DNA of 28,024 nt from CAYWXV01 sp964462535 (GCA_964462535.1 CAYWXV010000033.1:1-28024), one strand, 5' to 3'. Shown: positions 7,872 to 16,409, counted from the first letter of the stretch. Translations and numbers: made by a program. The notes: a model not told the origin generated them from the sequence alone.

Positions 7872-8972
7872 ATGACAATGCAGAACCAAACAGAGCAGCA
7901 CATCATGGCAACCCAGGAACAGCCCGTCACGGCGGGCGAAACAATGGTCACCGGCGTTGACCGCACGAAGCGACTCGTTCGGGCCGGCATCTTCTCGCTT
8001 GTTGGATTTGCGATTCTTGTCGTCGGGGTGTTCGTCATCGGCGACAAACAGAATCTCTTCACCAAGACGTTCGATGTCCAGTCGCACTTCCGTACCGTCG
8101 AGGGGCTCCGATCAGGTGCGCTCGTGACGATCAACGGGATCAAGGTTGGCACCGTCAGTCGCGTCCAACTCCGCATGAGTCCTGATTCAGGTTCCTATGT
8201 CCACGTCGCGATGAAAATCGCCAACGACTACCGCGACTTCATCCGCACGACTACCGTCGCGACGGTCACATCCACCGGCCTGATCGGCGAGAAAATCGTG
8301 GAGCTCCGAACGGGTGACCCGACCGCGCCGGTAGCCCGCAACGGTGCGCTCCTCCCCTCGCTGGAACCGACCAACTACACCGCAATCTTCGACCAGGCAA
8401 AGCAGGTTGTGACGAACACGGAGAACATCACCGCATCACTCGACACCCTGTTCCTCCGATTCAGACGTGGTGAAGGGACGCTTGGAAAGTTTCTGACGGA
8501 CGACGAGGTCTACGTCGGTCTGGCTCGTGTTGCAGGTGCAACCGAGAAGACAATGACTGACGTCGCCTCCTCGCTCTCGAGCGTGACGAACACACTCAAC
8601 CGCGCCATGACAAACGTCGACGGGATAACCGTGGAGACGAGGAAACTCGTCAACGACATCTCAAGCGGAAAGGGCTCACTTGGTGCGCTTCTCTACGATC
8701 GCTCGGTCTACGACTCGTTGGAGCAGGTACTGGCCACACTCGACCGCACGGCCGATGCGGCGGGGTTTGCAGCGCGCGAGTTCGGTGTGAACATGCGCGG
8801 ACTCCGCCAGCACTGGCTGGTTGGTGGTCTATTCGGTGGTGCCGACGAAGACGAAGCCAACAACGCCGTTCTCACACGCGAACTGCAGATCAAGTTGGAG
8901 GAGGTGAAGCGTCAGCGGGAGCTGCTGGAGCAGCGGGAGCAGGAAGCGCTTGAGCGGAACAGACCGCGGTAG
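7872..8972 (+). CDS. mlaD: MCE-domain substrate-binding protein, MlaD-like
   Basis: A 367-residue protein. A short cytosolic N-terminus leads to one transmembrane helix (about residues 36-57, AGIFSLVGFAILVVGVFVIG). Then comes the MCE domain, with FRTVEGLRSGALVTINGIKVGTV and the family-typical STGLIGEKIVEL. The remainder (about residues 165-330) is a long helical region with DTLFLRFRRGEGTLGKFLTDD and a matching GKGSLGALLYDRSVYDSL repeat, as in longer MCE proteins of non-enterobacterial Mla systems. The last 30 residues form a charged Glu/Gln/Arg-rich coiled coil. It is anchored in the inner membrane and presents lipid to or from MlaFE. No mlaA, mlaB or mlaC follows; the next gene converges 8 bp downstream. 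Confidence 0.92.
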   Translation: MTMQNQTEQHIMATQEQPVTAGETMVTGVDRTKRLVRAGIFSLVGFAILVVGVFVIGDKQNLFTKTFDVQSHFRTVEGLRSGALVTINGIKVGTVSRVQLRMSPDSGSYVHVAMKIANDYRDFIRTTTVATVTSTGLIGEKIVELRTGDPTAPVARNGALLPSLEPTNYTAIFDQAKQVVTNTENITASLDTLFLRFRRGEGTLGKFLTDDEVYVGLARVAGATEKTMTDVASSLSSVTNTLNRAMTNVDGITVETRKLVNDISSGKGSLGALLYDRSVYDSLEQVLATLDRTADAAGFAAREFGVNMRGLRQHWLVGGLFGGADEDEANNAVLTRELQIKLEEVKRQRELLEQREQEALERNRPR

Positions 8973-8980
8973 GCACATCG

Positions 8981-10246
8981 CTATCGAGCCCCTGCGCGAC
9001 GTGGCTCGGGGAGCCGGACGATGTAGACGATCCCTATCGCAGCAACGACCCCGGTGATAGCATACAGCCCGTTAAACCCGATCACATCGCGCATCCCGCC
9101 AATGAGGGCCGCTATGCCGTAGGCGATGGCCAGTATCGTGTTCATCGCGCCGATGTATGTCGGCCTCTCCCCCTCCGGCACGATCTCCAGAGCGTAGTTG
9201 ATTCCGCCGTTGCCGATTCCGGAGTCGACTGCCGCACTCAGAAAGAAGACACTCCCAAAGATCCAGACCGGGAGGAGAAGTGCCCCGGTGGCGATCGCCA
9301 TCACGATCGCCGAAACCACCAGCGCCAGACTGCATGCCACAATCAGAAGAAGCCGGTTGCCGATACGGTTCGACAGATAGCTCCACAGGATGTTCGCGAT
9401 GATCATTCCGCCGAATTCCCACGAGACGTAGACGCCGATGGTGTCATCGGCGATGCCGAAGCGTTCGCGAGCCATCAGAACATAGAACGGAACACCGGCG
9501 ATCCAGAGATTCATCAGAGCGCGGAAGAGAACGAACCGACGGAAGGGGCGATCTGTGCGCAGGAGTCGAAGGGCAGCCGCGAACTGGGCCGTCATCGTTC
9601 TTCGAGTCGGCAGGTCTTTCTGCTCCGGTTCTATCTGCCGCGAGAAGAGGAAGAAGCTGATCGCAATGACGATTGTTCCTATGGAGAAGAGAAGGACATA
9701 GGCGGAAGGGAACGTCCAGTTCTTGAGCACCGGTCGGATCAGGTTCACCCCCAGATACAGACCAAGCAGACCACTGAGAATCTGGCGCCAACCGAAGTAT
9801 CCGCCACGCCGCGTCGGGGGGCATGTCTTTGCCAGAATCTCCGTGAAGACGAGTCCCGAGAATCCGCCGGCTATTGCAAAGAGAGCATACCCCACCACGA
9901 ACAGCGTCAAACTGACAACCGGTTCTGTGTCGGCAACCAGAGCACCCGAAATGGAGAGTAGCAGGCCGACTACGCGAGCAACTGAAGCGCCCATGTAGAG
10001 GGGGAGCTTCCTGGGACGATGGAGTACGAACTTCGATGCCACCAGCTGCGGGAGATGCCATCCGATGACTTCAAACAGAGCAGTCGTCGCGATTACGATA
10101 CTGGGGGCGCCGAGTATCGCCAGGAACACCGGGATAACCGTCGTTCGGTTGAAGAACGACAAACCGGTGTTGAAGAGAACGCCGTTCGCGATACCGAGCA
10201 GGTAGTTGCGGCGGAAGTGGGGGTAGTCGGGATAGTCGTTTGGCAT
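8981..10246 (-). CDS. Major facilitator superfamily transporter
   Basis: 421 residues from the ATG at 10246; an earlier in-frame alternative start at 10288 adds only 14 residues. Roughly 10-12 hydrophobic helices are visible in two halves, with a charged central loop (FSRQIEPEQKDLPTRR, about residues 200-215). The sequence between helices 4 and 5 (CPPTRRGGYFGWRQILSG) and the helix pair ending in VRLPEPRR suit MFS proteins of the kind often annotated as uncharacterised permeases. Substrate cannot be told. It diverges from thrS (146 bp apart) and converges with mlaD (8 bp). No functional link to either neighbour is evident. Confidence 0.8.
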   Translation of the reverse strand: MPNDYPDYPHFRRNYLLGIANGVLFNTGLSFFNRTTVIPVFLAILGAPSIVIATTALFEVIGWHLPQLVASKFVLHRPRKLPLYMGASVARVVGLLLSISGALVADTEPVVSLTLFVVGYALFAIAGGFSGLVFTEILAKTCPPTRRGGYFGWRQILSGLLGLYLGVNLIRPVLKNWTFPSAYVLLFSIGTIVIAISFFLFSRQIEPEQKDLPTRRTMTAQFAAALRLLRTDRPFRRFVLFRALMNLWIAGVPFYVLMARERFGIADDTIGVYVSWEFGGMIIANILWSYLSNRIGNRLLLIVACSLALVVSAIVMAIATGALLLPVWIFGSVFFLSAAVDSGIGNGGINYALEIVPEGERPTYIGAMNTILAIAYGIAALIGGMRDVIGFNGLYAITGVVAAIGIVYIVRLPEPRRAGAR

Positions 10247-10313
10247 TCTCGCTATGAAGAGAGTATCTTCGCCGCCAACAACCAACACGCCTGTTGTAGT
10301 GGCTATGCAAACC

Positions 10314-10319
10314 TAATAT
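10314..10319 (+). promoter_or_regulatory. Possible -10 box for thrS
   Basis: TAATAT at 10314-10319 is a good -10 hexamer. A poor TTGTAG lies upstream with only a 14 nt spacer, so the -35 is doubtful. A small inverted repeat CAACA/TGTTG (10283-10287 with 10292-10296) overlaps this area and could bind a regulator. If used, transcription would begin near 10326, just before the leader hairpin. Confidence 0.25.
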
Positions 10320-10328
10320 CTGCAGAAG

Positions 10329-10371
10329 CAGGGCATCGGGCGTTTTTCAGGCGTACGCACCGAATGCCCTG
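10329..10371 (+). promoter_or_regulatory. Large leader hairpin upstream of thrS
   Basis: An 11 bp stem with one bulged A pairs 10329-10339 with 10360-10371. Inside the 20 nt loop, GCGT (10340-10343) can also pair with ACGC (10355-10358). The apical part contains GGCGTACGC. The hairpin ends 12 nt before the Shine-Dalgarno GGAGG (10383-10387). Placement in the 5' leader of an aminoacyl-tRNA synthetase suggests translational control; no T-box elements are seen. Confidence 0.5.
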
Positions 10372-10392
10372 TTCGCGTTTCTGGAGGCTCAG

Positions 10393-12414
10393 ATGATTCG
10401 GATCACGCTCCCGGATGGCTCCGTCCGGGAATACCCCGATGGGTCCGCGGGGATAGACGTCGCCCGCTCTATTTCTGGACGTCTTGGAAAGGAGGCTGTC
10501 GGAATCTTCGTCGACGATGTCCCCTACGACCTGACTCGAACGATTGAGGGTGATGCCCACATCCGCATCGTGACGTTTGATGATGAGGAAGGGAAGGCTA
10601 TCTACTGGCATTCGTCGGCCCACCTGATGGCCGAGGCCGTCGAGGCACTCTTCCCCGGCACGAAGTTCGGGATCGGTCCTCCTGTCGAGAATGGTTTCTA
10701 TTACGACATGGATATCCCGGGCGGTGAAGCCCTCACGCCCGAGAAGCTCGACCAGATCGAAGCGAAGATGTACGAGCTGGCCAAGGCCGACAACGCCTTC
10801 GAGCGCGTTCCGATGACCTGGGAGGACGCGGTCGCTTACTTCCAGAAGAAGGGGGACGAGTACAAGCTGGAACTGCTTGACGAGTTCCGCGACAGGGAGA
10901 TCACGTTCTACCGGCAGGGGAACTTTACCGATCTCTGTCGGGGGACGCACATACCGTCGACCGGGTATATCAAGTCGATCAAGCTTACGTCCGTCTCGAG
11001 CGCATACTGGCGCGGGGATCAGGCGCGCCAGCAGCTCCAGCGCGTGTACGGGATCACGTTCCCGAAGAAGTCGATGCTCGACGATCACCTGACGATGCTG
11101 GAGGAAGCGAAGAAGAGGGATCACCGGAAGCTTGGACGCGAGCTTGACCTGTTCGTGATTACACCCGAGGTCGGACTGGGTCTTCCATTGTGGCTTCCGA
11201 AGGGGACGATCCTTCGGGAAACGCTCGAGATGTTCCTCCGGTCCGAGCAGAGGAAGCGTGGGTACCTCCCGGTCGTAACACCACATATCGGGAATCTCAA
11301 TCTCTATCGAACCAGCGGGCACTATCCCTACTACGCCGAGAGCCAGTTCACTCCCATCACGCTGGAGGAGAACGAGGAGTATCTGCTGAAGCCGATGAAC
11401 TGCCCGCATCACTGTCACATCTATGCCAGTCGACCGCGGAGTTACCGTGATCTTCCACTCCGTCTTGCGGAATTCGGTACTGTCTATCGTTACGAGAAGT
11501 CGGGGCAGCTGAATGGTCTGACACGTGTACGCGGGTTTACAGTCGACGACTCACATCTCTTCGTCAGACCCGATCAGGTGACCGACGAGCTGATGGGGGT
11601 GCTTGATCTGATCAAGTTCGTGATGGCTGTGCTCGGTTTTGCCGATTTCACGATTCGGTTGTCGTTCCGCGATCCCGAGAACACCTCCAAGTACGCTGGG
11701 AGCGATGAACTTTGGCGGCAGGCTGAGGAGGCGCTCATCAAGGTGGCCGAGAGTGCCGGGCTTGAGTACACGATCGCGACGGGCGAGGCTGCCTTCTACG
11801 GTCCGAAGATCGACTTCCTTGTGCGTGACGCCATTGGTCGTCAGTGGCAGTTGGGGACCGTGCAGCTCGACTACAACCTCCCGGAACGATTCGACCTCGA
11901 GTACGCGGGAGCCGATGGTCAGAAACATCGGCCGGTGATGATCCACAGGGCTCCCTTCGGTTCGCTGGAGAGGTTCATTGGCGTTCTGATAGAACACTAC
12001 GCTGGCAACTTCCCGTTCTGGCTCGCCCCCGTTCAGGCCATTGTTCTTCCCCTGTCCGAGAATTTCCTGGACTACGCCGTCGAGGTGTGCAACGACCTGA
12101 AGGGACGCGGATACCGCGTCGAGGTCGATGAACGGAACGAGAAGCTCGGCTACAAGATCCGTGAGGCGGAGCTGCAGAAGATCCCCTACATGTTGATTGT
12201 AGGAGAGAAGGAGCGAGCTGCCGGCGGGGCCTCGATGCGTGTGCACGGTGAAGGGGATCGCGGCCTGACGACACTCCCCGACATCGCCGGAGTCTTCGCG
12301 GAGTTGAACGATGTGGAGAAGGTGGCCGCCCGGGCTCGGGAGCATCTCGCGGCTGCAGTCGAGATTGCCGATCATGAGGCAATAGAGCACGCGGTTCCCG
12401 ACGCCCGGTTGTAA
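10393..12414 (+). CDS. thrS: Threonyl-tRNA synthetase
   Basis: A 673-residue class II synthetase. The N-terminal TGS domain (1-60) is followed by the editing domain with HSSAH (His73, His77) and CRGTH (Cys182, His186), the residues that clear Ser-tRNA(Thr) in E. coli. The catalytic core has the zinc cysteine in KPMNCPHH (Cys337), motif 2 FGTVYRYEKSGQLNGLTRVR, and zinc His388 in VDDSHLF. Motif 3 is HRAPFGSLERF, and the anticodon-binding domain closes the protein. It has a clear ribosome binding site (GGAGG, 5 nt from the ATG), unlike most neighbours. It is slightly longer than the usual 640 residues because of a C-terminal Ala/Glu-rich tail of about 30 residues. It is monocistronic: infC does not follow, and a strong terminator lies 17 bp after the stop. 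Confidence 0.99.
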   Translation: MIRITLPDGSVREYPDGSAGIDVARSISGRLGKEAVGIFVDDVPYDLTRTIEGDAHIRIVTFDDEEGKAIYWHSSAHLMAEAVEALFPGTKFGIGPPVENGFYYDMDIPGGEALTPEKLDQIEAKMYELAKADNAFERVPMTWEDAVAYFQKKGDEYKLELLDEFRDREITFYRQGNFTDLCRGTHIPSTGYIKSIKLTSVSSAYWRGDQARQQLQRVYGITFPKKSMLDDHLTMLEEAKKRDHRKLGRELDLFVITPEVGLGLPLWLPKGTILRETLEMFLRSEQRKRGYLPVVTPHIGNLNLYRTSGHYPYYAESQFTPITLEENEEYLLKPMNCPHHCHIYASRPRSYRDLPLRLAEFGTVYRYEKSGQLNGLTRVRGFTVDDSHLFVRPDQVTDELMGVLDLIKFVMAVLGFADFTIRLSFRDPENTSKYAGSDELWRQAEEALIKVAESAGLEYTIATGEAAFYGPKIDFLVRDAIGRQWQLGTVQLDYNLPERFDLEYAGADGQKHRPVMIHRAPFGSLERFIGVLIEHYAGNFPFWLAPVQAIVLPLSENFLDYAVEVCNDLKGRGYRVEVDERNEKLGYKIREAELQKIPYMLIVGEKERAAGGASMRVHGEGDRGLTTLPDIAGVFAELNDVEKVAARAREHLAAAVEIADHEAIEHAVPDARL

Positions 12415-12430
12415 CCGGAGTCGCTAGTGG

Positions 12431-12468
12431 AACTGAGAACGCACCACTTGTGGTGCGTTCTCAGTTTT
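12431..12468 (+). terminator. Intrinsic terminator of thrS
   Basis: A perfect 17 bp inverted repeat (12431-12447 with 12450-12466) with a tiny loop. The 3' arm ends in TT and continues as TTTT through 12468. It lies between convergent thrS and nadB, 3 bp from the nadB stop. The T run is only on the plus strand, so it mainly serves thrS, though such a stem may also slow polymerase arriving from nadB. Confidence 0.92.
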
Positions 12469-12471
12469 GGG

Positions 12472-14079
12472 CTACACGGATTTCTCGAGAAGGGTATCGC
12501 GCAACCAGAGGCTATCGTCGGGCTCGGGGTAGTCGGTGTTGAACTGCAATCCGCGACTCTCCTTCCGCGCGATCGCACTCTCAACAATCAACAGGGCCGT
12601 CTCCGCCAGGTTCCTCAACTCAACGAGCTCGAGCGTCAACCTCGTTCGCCGGAAGTACTCCTCGATCTCGTCACGGATCAACCGAAGCCGTCGCTGCGCT
12701 CGAAGCAGACGAGCGTTCGAGCGAACGATTCCCACCAGGTCCCACATGATCTGCTGGATCTCGCGTCGATCGTGTTCGATCACCACCCACTCGTCCAGGT
12801 TCGGCAACCCGTGATCGTTCCACTCCGGAATCGGTGGGATGGTCTCGTTCAGTATGTCGACCCATTCGGGAGTCAGTGCTGACGCGGCCCGCTCGGCGAA
12901 GACCAGAGCCTCGAGGAGCGAGTTGCTTGCAAGACGATTAGCCCCGTGCACGCCGGTAGACGAAACCTCGCCGCAGACGAGAAGGTTCCGGATCGAACTC
13001 CTTCCATGCAAGTCGCTCACGACGCCCCCACACTGGTAGTGAGCCGCTGGGACCACCGGGATTCCTTCGCCGAACAGGTCGATCCCCCACGCCTCACACT
13101 CGGCCGCAATGTTCGGGAAGTCCTTCAGGAACCGCTCCTTCCCGATGGGGCTCAGGTCGAGACGGACACAGGCATCACCGCTTCGCTTGAGCTCGGCATC
13201 GATTGCGCGAGCAACGATGTCGCGCGGGGCGAGCTCCAAACGCTCGTCGTATCGCTCCATAAACCTCTCCCCTGCTCCGTTCCTCAGAATTGCCCCCTCT
13301 CCACGTACGGCTTCGGTGACGAGGAATGTTCCGGGTCGCTGGGGTGCGTAAAGGCTCGTCGGGTGAAACTGGACGAACTCCATGTTTGCGATCAGCGCAC
13401 CCGCCCGCCAGGCCATGGCCACGCCGTCTCCGGTGGCGATGGACGGATTCGTTGAGTGCAGATAGATCTGTCCCGACCCACCGGAAGCAAGCATGGTACG
13501 TCTCGCTATTATCGGCGATACGGTCCCACTCTCCCGATCGAGCGCGTATACACCGTAACAGCGACGATGGCGTACTCCCAGCGAGCGAGCCTCCGGGATG
13601 TGATGTTCCGTTATCAGCTCGACGGCTGCGACATGCTCGATCACTCGAATGTTGTCGTTGGCCGCCACAGCCGCCAGAAGGGCCCTCTCCACTTCTCTCC
13701 CTGTGAGGTCGGCGGCATGAACGATGCGATGCCGCGAGTGTCCTCCCTCTCTCCCAAGATCAAGCTCCCCCTCGATGTTCAGCGTGAAGGCGGTTCCGAG
13801 ATCCACCAGTTCGCGAATGCGATCCGGGCCCTCTCGGACGATCGCCTCCACGGCTTCTCGGTTGCAGAGACCGGCACCCGCTACCAGCGTATCGTCGACG
13901 TGTCGTTCAAAGCTGTCATCCTCCCCCATCACCGCGGCAATTCCCCCCTGTGCGTAGTTGGTGTTCGACTCAGCCCGCTCCTTCTTTGTGATGATTGTGA
14001 CCGAGCCCAGGCGCGCCGCACGCAACGCAAATGTCAATCCGGCAATGCCGGTGCCAAGCACGAGGAAGTCGGTACGCAT
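12472..14079 (-). CDS. nadB: L-aspartate oxidase
   Basis: 535 residues, the normal length. The N-terminal FAD-binding motif is LVLGTGIAGL (residues 6-15), followed by ESNTNYAQGGIAAV, the HRIVHAADLTGREVERAL block and HPTSLY. The C-terminal flavin contact HGANRLASNSLLEALVF is also present. This is the succinate dehydrogenase/fumarate reductase flavoprotein fold with NadB features. It oxidises L-aspartate to iminoaspartate, the first step of de novo NAD synthesis; NadA and NadC are not in the window. It has a 258 bp leader holding two repeat structures, so it is probably transcribed separately from rarA upstream. No Shine-Dalgarno precedes the ATG. Confidence 0.97.
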   Translation of the reverse strand: MRTDFLVLGTGIAGLTFALRAARLGSVTIITKKERAESNTNYAQGGIAAVMGEDDSFERHVDDTLVAGAGLCNREAVEAIVREGPDRIRELVDLGTAFTLNIEGELDLGREGGHSRHRIVHAADLTGREVERALLAAVAANDNIRVIEHVAAVELITEHHIPEARSLGVRHRRCYGVYALDRESGTVSPIIARRTMLASGGSGQIYLHSTNPSIATGDGVAMAWRAGALIANMEFVQFHPTSLYAPQRPGTFLVTEAVRGEGAILRNGAGERFMERYDERLELAPRDIVARAIDAELKRSGDACVRLDLSPIGKERFLKDFPNIAAECEAWGIDLFGEGIPVVPAAHYQCGGVVSDLHGRSSIRNLLVCGEVSSTGVHGANRLASNSLLEALVFAERAASALTPEWVDILNETIPPIPEWNDHGLPNLDEWVVIEHDRREIQQIMWDLVGIVRSNARLLRAQRRLRLIRDEIEEYFRRTRLTLELVELRNLAETALLIVESAIARKESRGLQFNTDYPEPDDSLWLRDTLLEKSV

Positions 14080-14114
14080 ATGGATCGTGAAGGAGAGTAC
14101 TGTGGAAGGGGAAT

Positions 14115-14179
14115 CCCGCGTCCGCTATCGGGACTCGCAGGCAATCGGTCTGGGATAGTCTGCCCGCGGCGGACGCGGG
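14115..14179. repeat. 11 bp perfect inverted repeat in the nadB leader
   Basis: CCCGCGTCCGC at 14115-14125 is the exact reverse complement of 14169-14179, with 43 nt between. The GC-rich stem would be very stable in nadB mRNA and ends about 36 nt before the nadB start. A second small hairpin (GGCGA/TCGCC, about 14187-14199) sits next to it. Regulatory role or repeat remnant; undecided. Confidence 0.55.
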
Positions 14180-14210
14180 GCGCGTTGGCGACAGTCGCCG
14201 TCAGGACGCC

Positions 14211-14316
14211 ATTGAGATGCGCGCGACCTCTGCGATGCACTTCTCATCACGCACTGAGGCGTACCTCCGGCACTCGCCATTCGCTCCTCGTCGCGCGGTG
14301 TGAACATCGTCTCAAT
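14211..14316 (-). repeat. Dispersed ~110 bp repeat, copy 2 (diverged)
   Basis: Read on the minus strand, 14316 to 14211 is bounded by a 7 bp inverted repeat ATTGAGA/TCTCAAT. The roughly 95 bases from the GTTCA at 14305 onward align without gaps to the plus-strand element at 21445-21560, at about 70% identity by eye. Shared blocks are GTTCA, GCGCGAC, CGAATG, CGGAGG and GATGAG. It begins 21 bp after the rarA stop and is in the same orientation as nadB. Confidence 0.6.
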
Positions 14317-14337
14317 CTGGGTCCCTAAACACTCGTG

Positions 14338-15600
14338 CTAGGGGTGACGCTCTGGCCAGAGCTGCTTCAATCGTTCGCCGATGGTCTTCTCACGCCCATA
14401 CTCGGTCGGGCGATAGTAGACGCGTCCTTCCAGGTCTTCGGGGAGGTAGCTCTGGTGGACGAAGGCTCCAGGGTGATCGTGGGCATACTGGTACCCTCGA
14501 CCATAGCCGAGTCCCTTCAACAGAGACGTCGGGGCGTTTCGAAGATGGAGTGGCGGCATCAGATGGCCCCGCTCGCGTGCATCCGTCAGAGCTTGCTCAA
14601 TCGCCAGGTAGCTCGCATTTGATTTGAGGGCCGTTGCCAGGTATGTCGTCCCCTGCGCCAGGACGATCCGCCCTTCGGGCATACCAACACGTTCAACCGC
14701 CGCCATTACTGCGACAGCCAGCGTGATGCCGTACGGGTCCGCATTGCCAATGTCCTCGCTTGCCAGAATCACAAGACGACGTGCGATGAAGAGTGGATCT
14801 TCGCCCGACTCTATCATCCGAGCCAGGTAGAAGAGTGCCGCGTCGGGGTCGCTCCCACGGACGCTCTTGATAAATGCGCTGATCGTATCGTAATGCGCCT
14901 CACCTCCTTGATCATACATCTGACGACTGGAGAAGGCGGACCGCAGGTGGTCTCCGGTTATCGATACTTCGCCCTGTTCCAGCAGATCGCGAGCCAGCTC
15001 GAGGCCGGTCAGGAGTTTCCGACCGTCACCTCCGGAGAGGAGCATGAGGAGATCAGGGTCATCGACAGCGATGGTCTGCAGTTCAGGCGCGGTGGATATG
15101 GCACGTTCGATGAGGGTGCGCAGCGCCTGGACATCGAGTGACTTCAGCGTAAAGACTGATGTGCGCGAGAGGAGTGGCCGGTTGACTTCGAAGGAAGGGT
15201 TCTCGGTAGTGGCGCCAATCAGAACAATCCACCCCTCTTCTACTGCCGGAAGCAATGCATCCTGCTGCCCTTTGTTGAAGCGGTGAATCTCGTCGAGGAA
15301 AAGGACAAGCGTACCACCGTTCCGCTGCGTTTCTCGCCCCTGATCGAGCAACGCTCGAAGCTCCCGCACACCGGAACTAACGGCGGAGAGCTGTTCGAAA
15401 GACGCTCCAACTGAATCTGCCAGCAGGCGGGCTATGGTGGTTTTGCCGACACCGGGGGGACCCCAGAGGATCATGGAACGGAGACGACCGGACCTGACCA
15501 TACGATCGAGCGGCTTTCCGGGGCCGAGCAGGTGCTCCTGTCCGACCACCTGGTCCAGCGCTGTGGGCCGAAGCCGGACCGCCAGAGGCGGAGCGCTCAT
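14338..15600 (-). CDS. rarA: Replication-associated recombination protein A (AAA+ ATPase)
   Basis: 420 residues. Walker A is GPPGVGKT (residues 47-54) and Walker B is LFLDEIHRFNKGQQD (Asp103, Glu104), with sensor 1 GATTENPSFEV. A typical RarA/MgsA/WRNIP1 C-terminal tetramerisation region follows (RMIESGEDPLFIARRLVILASEDIG, then YGRGYQYAHDHPGAF). The family acts at stalled replication forks and gaps with RecA and single-strand binding protein. The start ATG overlaps the stop of the upstream HisA-like gene by 4 bp (ATGA), so translation is coupled. It is the last gene of the minus-strand operon that begins at 21181. Confidence 0.97.
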   Translation of the reverse strand: MSAPPLAVRLRPTALDQVVGQEHLLGPGKPLDRMVRSGRLRSMILWGPPGVGKTTIARLLADSVGASFEQLSAVSSGVRELRALLDQGRETQRNGGTLVLFLDEIHRFNKGQQDALLPAVEEGWIVLIGATTENPSFEVNRPLLSRTSVFTLKSLDVQALRTLIERAISTAPELQTIAVDDPDLLMLLSGGDGRKLLTGLELARDLLEQGEVSITGDHLRSAFSSRQMYDQGGEAHYDTISAFIKSVRGSDPDAALFYLARMIESGEDPLFIARRLVILASEDIGNADPYGITLAVAVMAAVERVGMPEGRIVLAQGTTYLATALKSNASYLAIEQALTDARERGHLMPPLHLRNAPTSLLKGLGYGRGYQYAHDHPGAFVHQSYLPEDLEGRVYYRPTEYGREKTIGERLKQLWPERHP

Positions 15601-16409
15601 GACTCCCTCGTGCTTCCTCGTAGTTCAGGGTCACGCACAAGCCGGGCAGTCGAGACACCGTTCTTCCATTCGCTCCCCTCCTTCTTCCGCTTGATCTCAA
15701 TGTCTCGCCAGAGCTCCTGACATGGGAATCGATTCTCGTAAAACGCCCTTCCAATCACGACCGAATCGACACCTGAACTCTCCAGTTCCTGAATTCCGAG
15801 CAGGTGTCCAATGGTGGCGATACCCCCGGCCGCGGTGATGCGGAGGGACGTGGCGTTTGCAAGCGCGCGGAGGACGACGAGGTTGGGTCCGTTGAGAACG
15901 CCCTCGTAATCTCGATCGGTAAAGAAGAGGCGACACATTCCCAGTTCCACACCCCGCTGCGCAAATTCCTCAACCGGGATCTCCGGAATTGACCGCCACG
16001 TTGAGCTGACGCGCCCGTCACGTGTAATTGCGCCCGCGCAGACTCGCGACTGACCGTATCGCTTCACGAGGTCGCCAACGCCGGATGGATCCAGGAGAAT
16101 GAGGTCGTGAACGAAGATCCTGTAGATACCGGAGTCAAGCCAGTCGGCACACTCGTCGACGTCACGGAAGCGGGCGACAAGCTCCGCTGGAACCTGTGCA
16201 GCCGTCGCGGCGCCGAGAATGGTCTCGCGATTCGCAATCGAGCCGGTATAGACCCCGTCGTGATCGTACAGGTGGATCGTCTTCGCGTTCTCGCGGCGCC
16301 ACAAGAGGGCGAGGGCAGAAGGGTCGTCCGAGTAGACGTCGCTCTCGATGCACTCGATCGTTCGACACGAACAACCGTTGCGGATCTCTATGGCCGGAAT
16401 GACGAGCAT
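15597..16409 (-). CDS. HisA/HisF-fold protein with replaced catalytic residues
   Basis: 270 residues with the (beta/alpha)8 pattern of phosphoribosyl isomerase HisA: N-terminal VIPAIEI, the GSIANRETI stretch, TRDGRV, and phosphate-binding loops AAGGIATIGHL and VDSVVIGRAFYENRFP. In HisA the two catalytic aspartates are the one in PA(I/L)D near residue 8 and the one in the mid-barrel (S)xD before TRGGR. Here these positions are Glu8 and Ile128. An unusual Cys-rich insert (CSCRTIEC, residues 13-20) follows the first strand. No histidine genes are nearby. It is coupled to rarA by a 4 bp overlap and lies 35 bp after the nucleotidyltransferase gene. It may be a paralogue with a new role, or a non-catalytic member. 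Fold is confident; function is not. Confidence 0.8.
   Translation of the reverse strand: MLVIPAIEIRNGCSCRTIECIESDVYSDDPSALALLWRRENAKTIHLYDHDGVYTGSIANRETILGAATAAQVPAELVARFRDVDECADWLDSGIYRIFVHDLILLDPSGVGDLVKRYGQSRVCAGAITRDGRVSSTWRSIPEIPVEEFAQRGVELGMCRLFFTDRDYEGVLNGPNLVVLRALANATSLRITAAGGIATIGHLLGIQELESSGVDSVVIGRAFYENRFPCQELWRDIEIKRKKEGSEWKNGVSTARLVRDPELRGSTRES

Noticed and set aside
10289..10392. T-box riboswitch before thrS
   Set aside because: No specifier stem I, no T-box consensus sequence and no terminator/antiterminator pair; only one hairpin is present.
10303..11418. A long open frame on the minus strand opposite thrS
   Set aside because: It lies wholly against a well-conserved synthetase gene, has no recognisable domain and reflects codon bias of the true frame. 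The same holds for the long frames opposite namZ (600-1661) and opposite mlaE/mlaF (6538-7818).
12431..12468. The thrS terminator stem as a fully bidirectional terminator for nadB
   Set aside because: The minus-strand side of the stem is followed by CCACTAGC without a T run, so intrinsic termination is expected mainly on the plus strand.
14034..14307. Small minus-strand genes between rarA and nadB
   Set aside because: Both candidate frames are Arg/Pro/Ser-rich readings of repeat copy 2 and the GC-rich inverted repeat, and one overlaps the nadB start.
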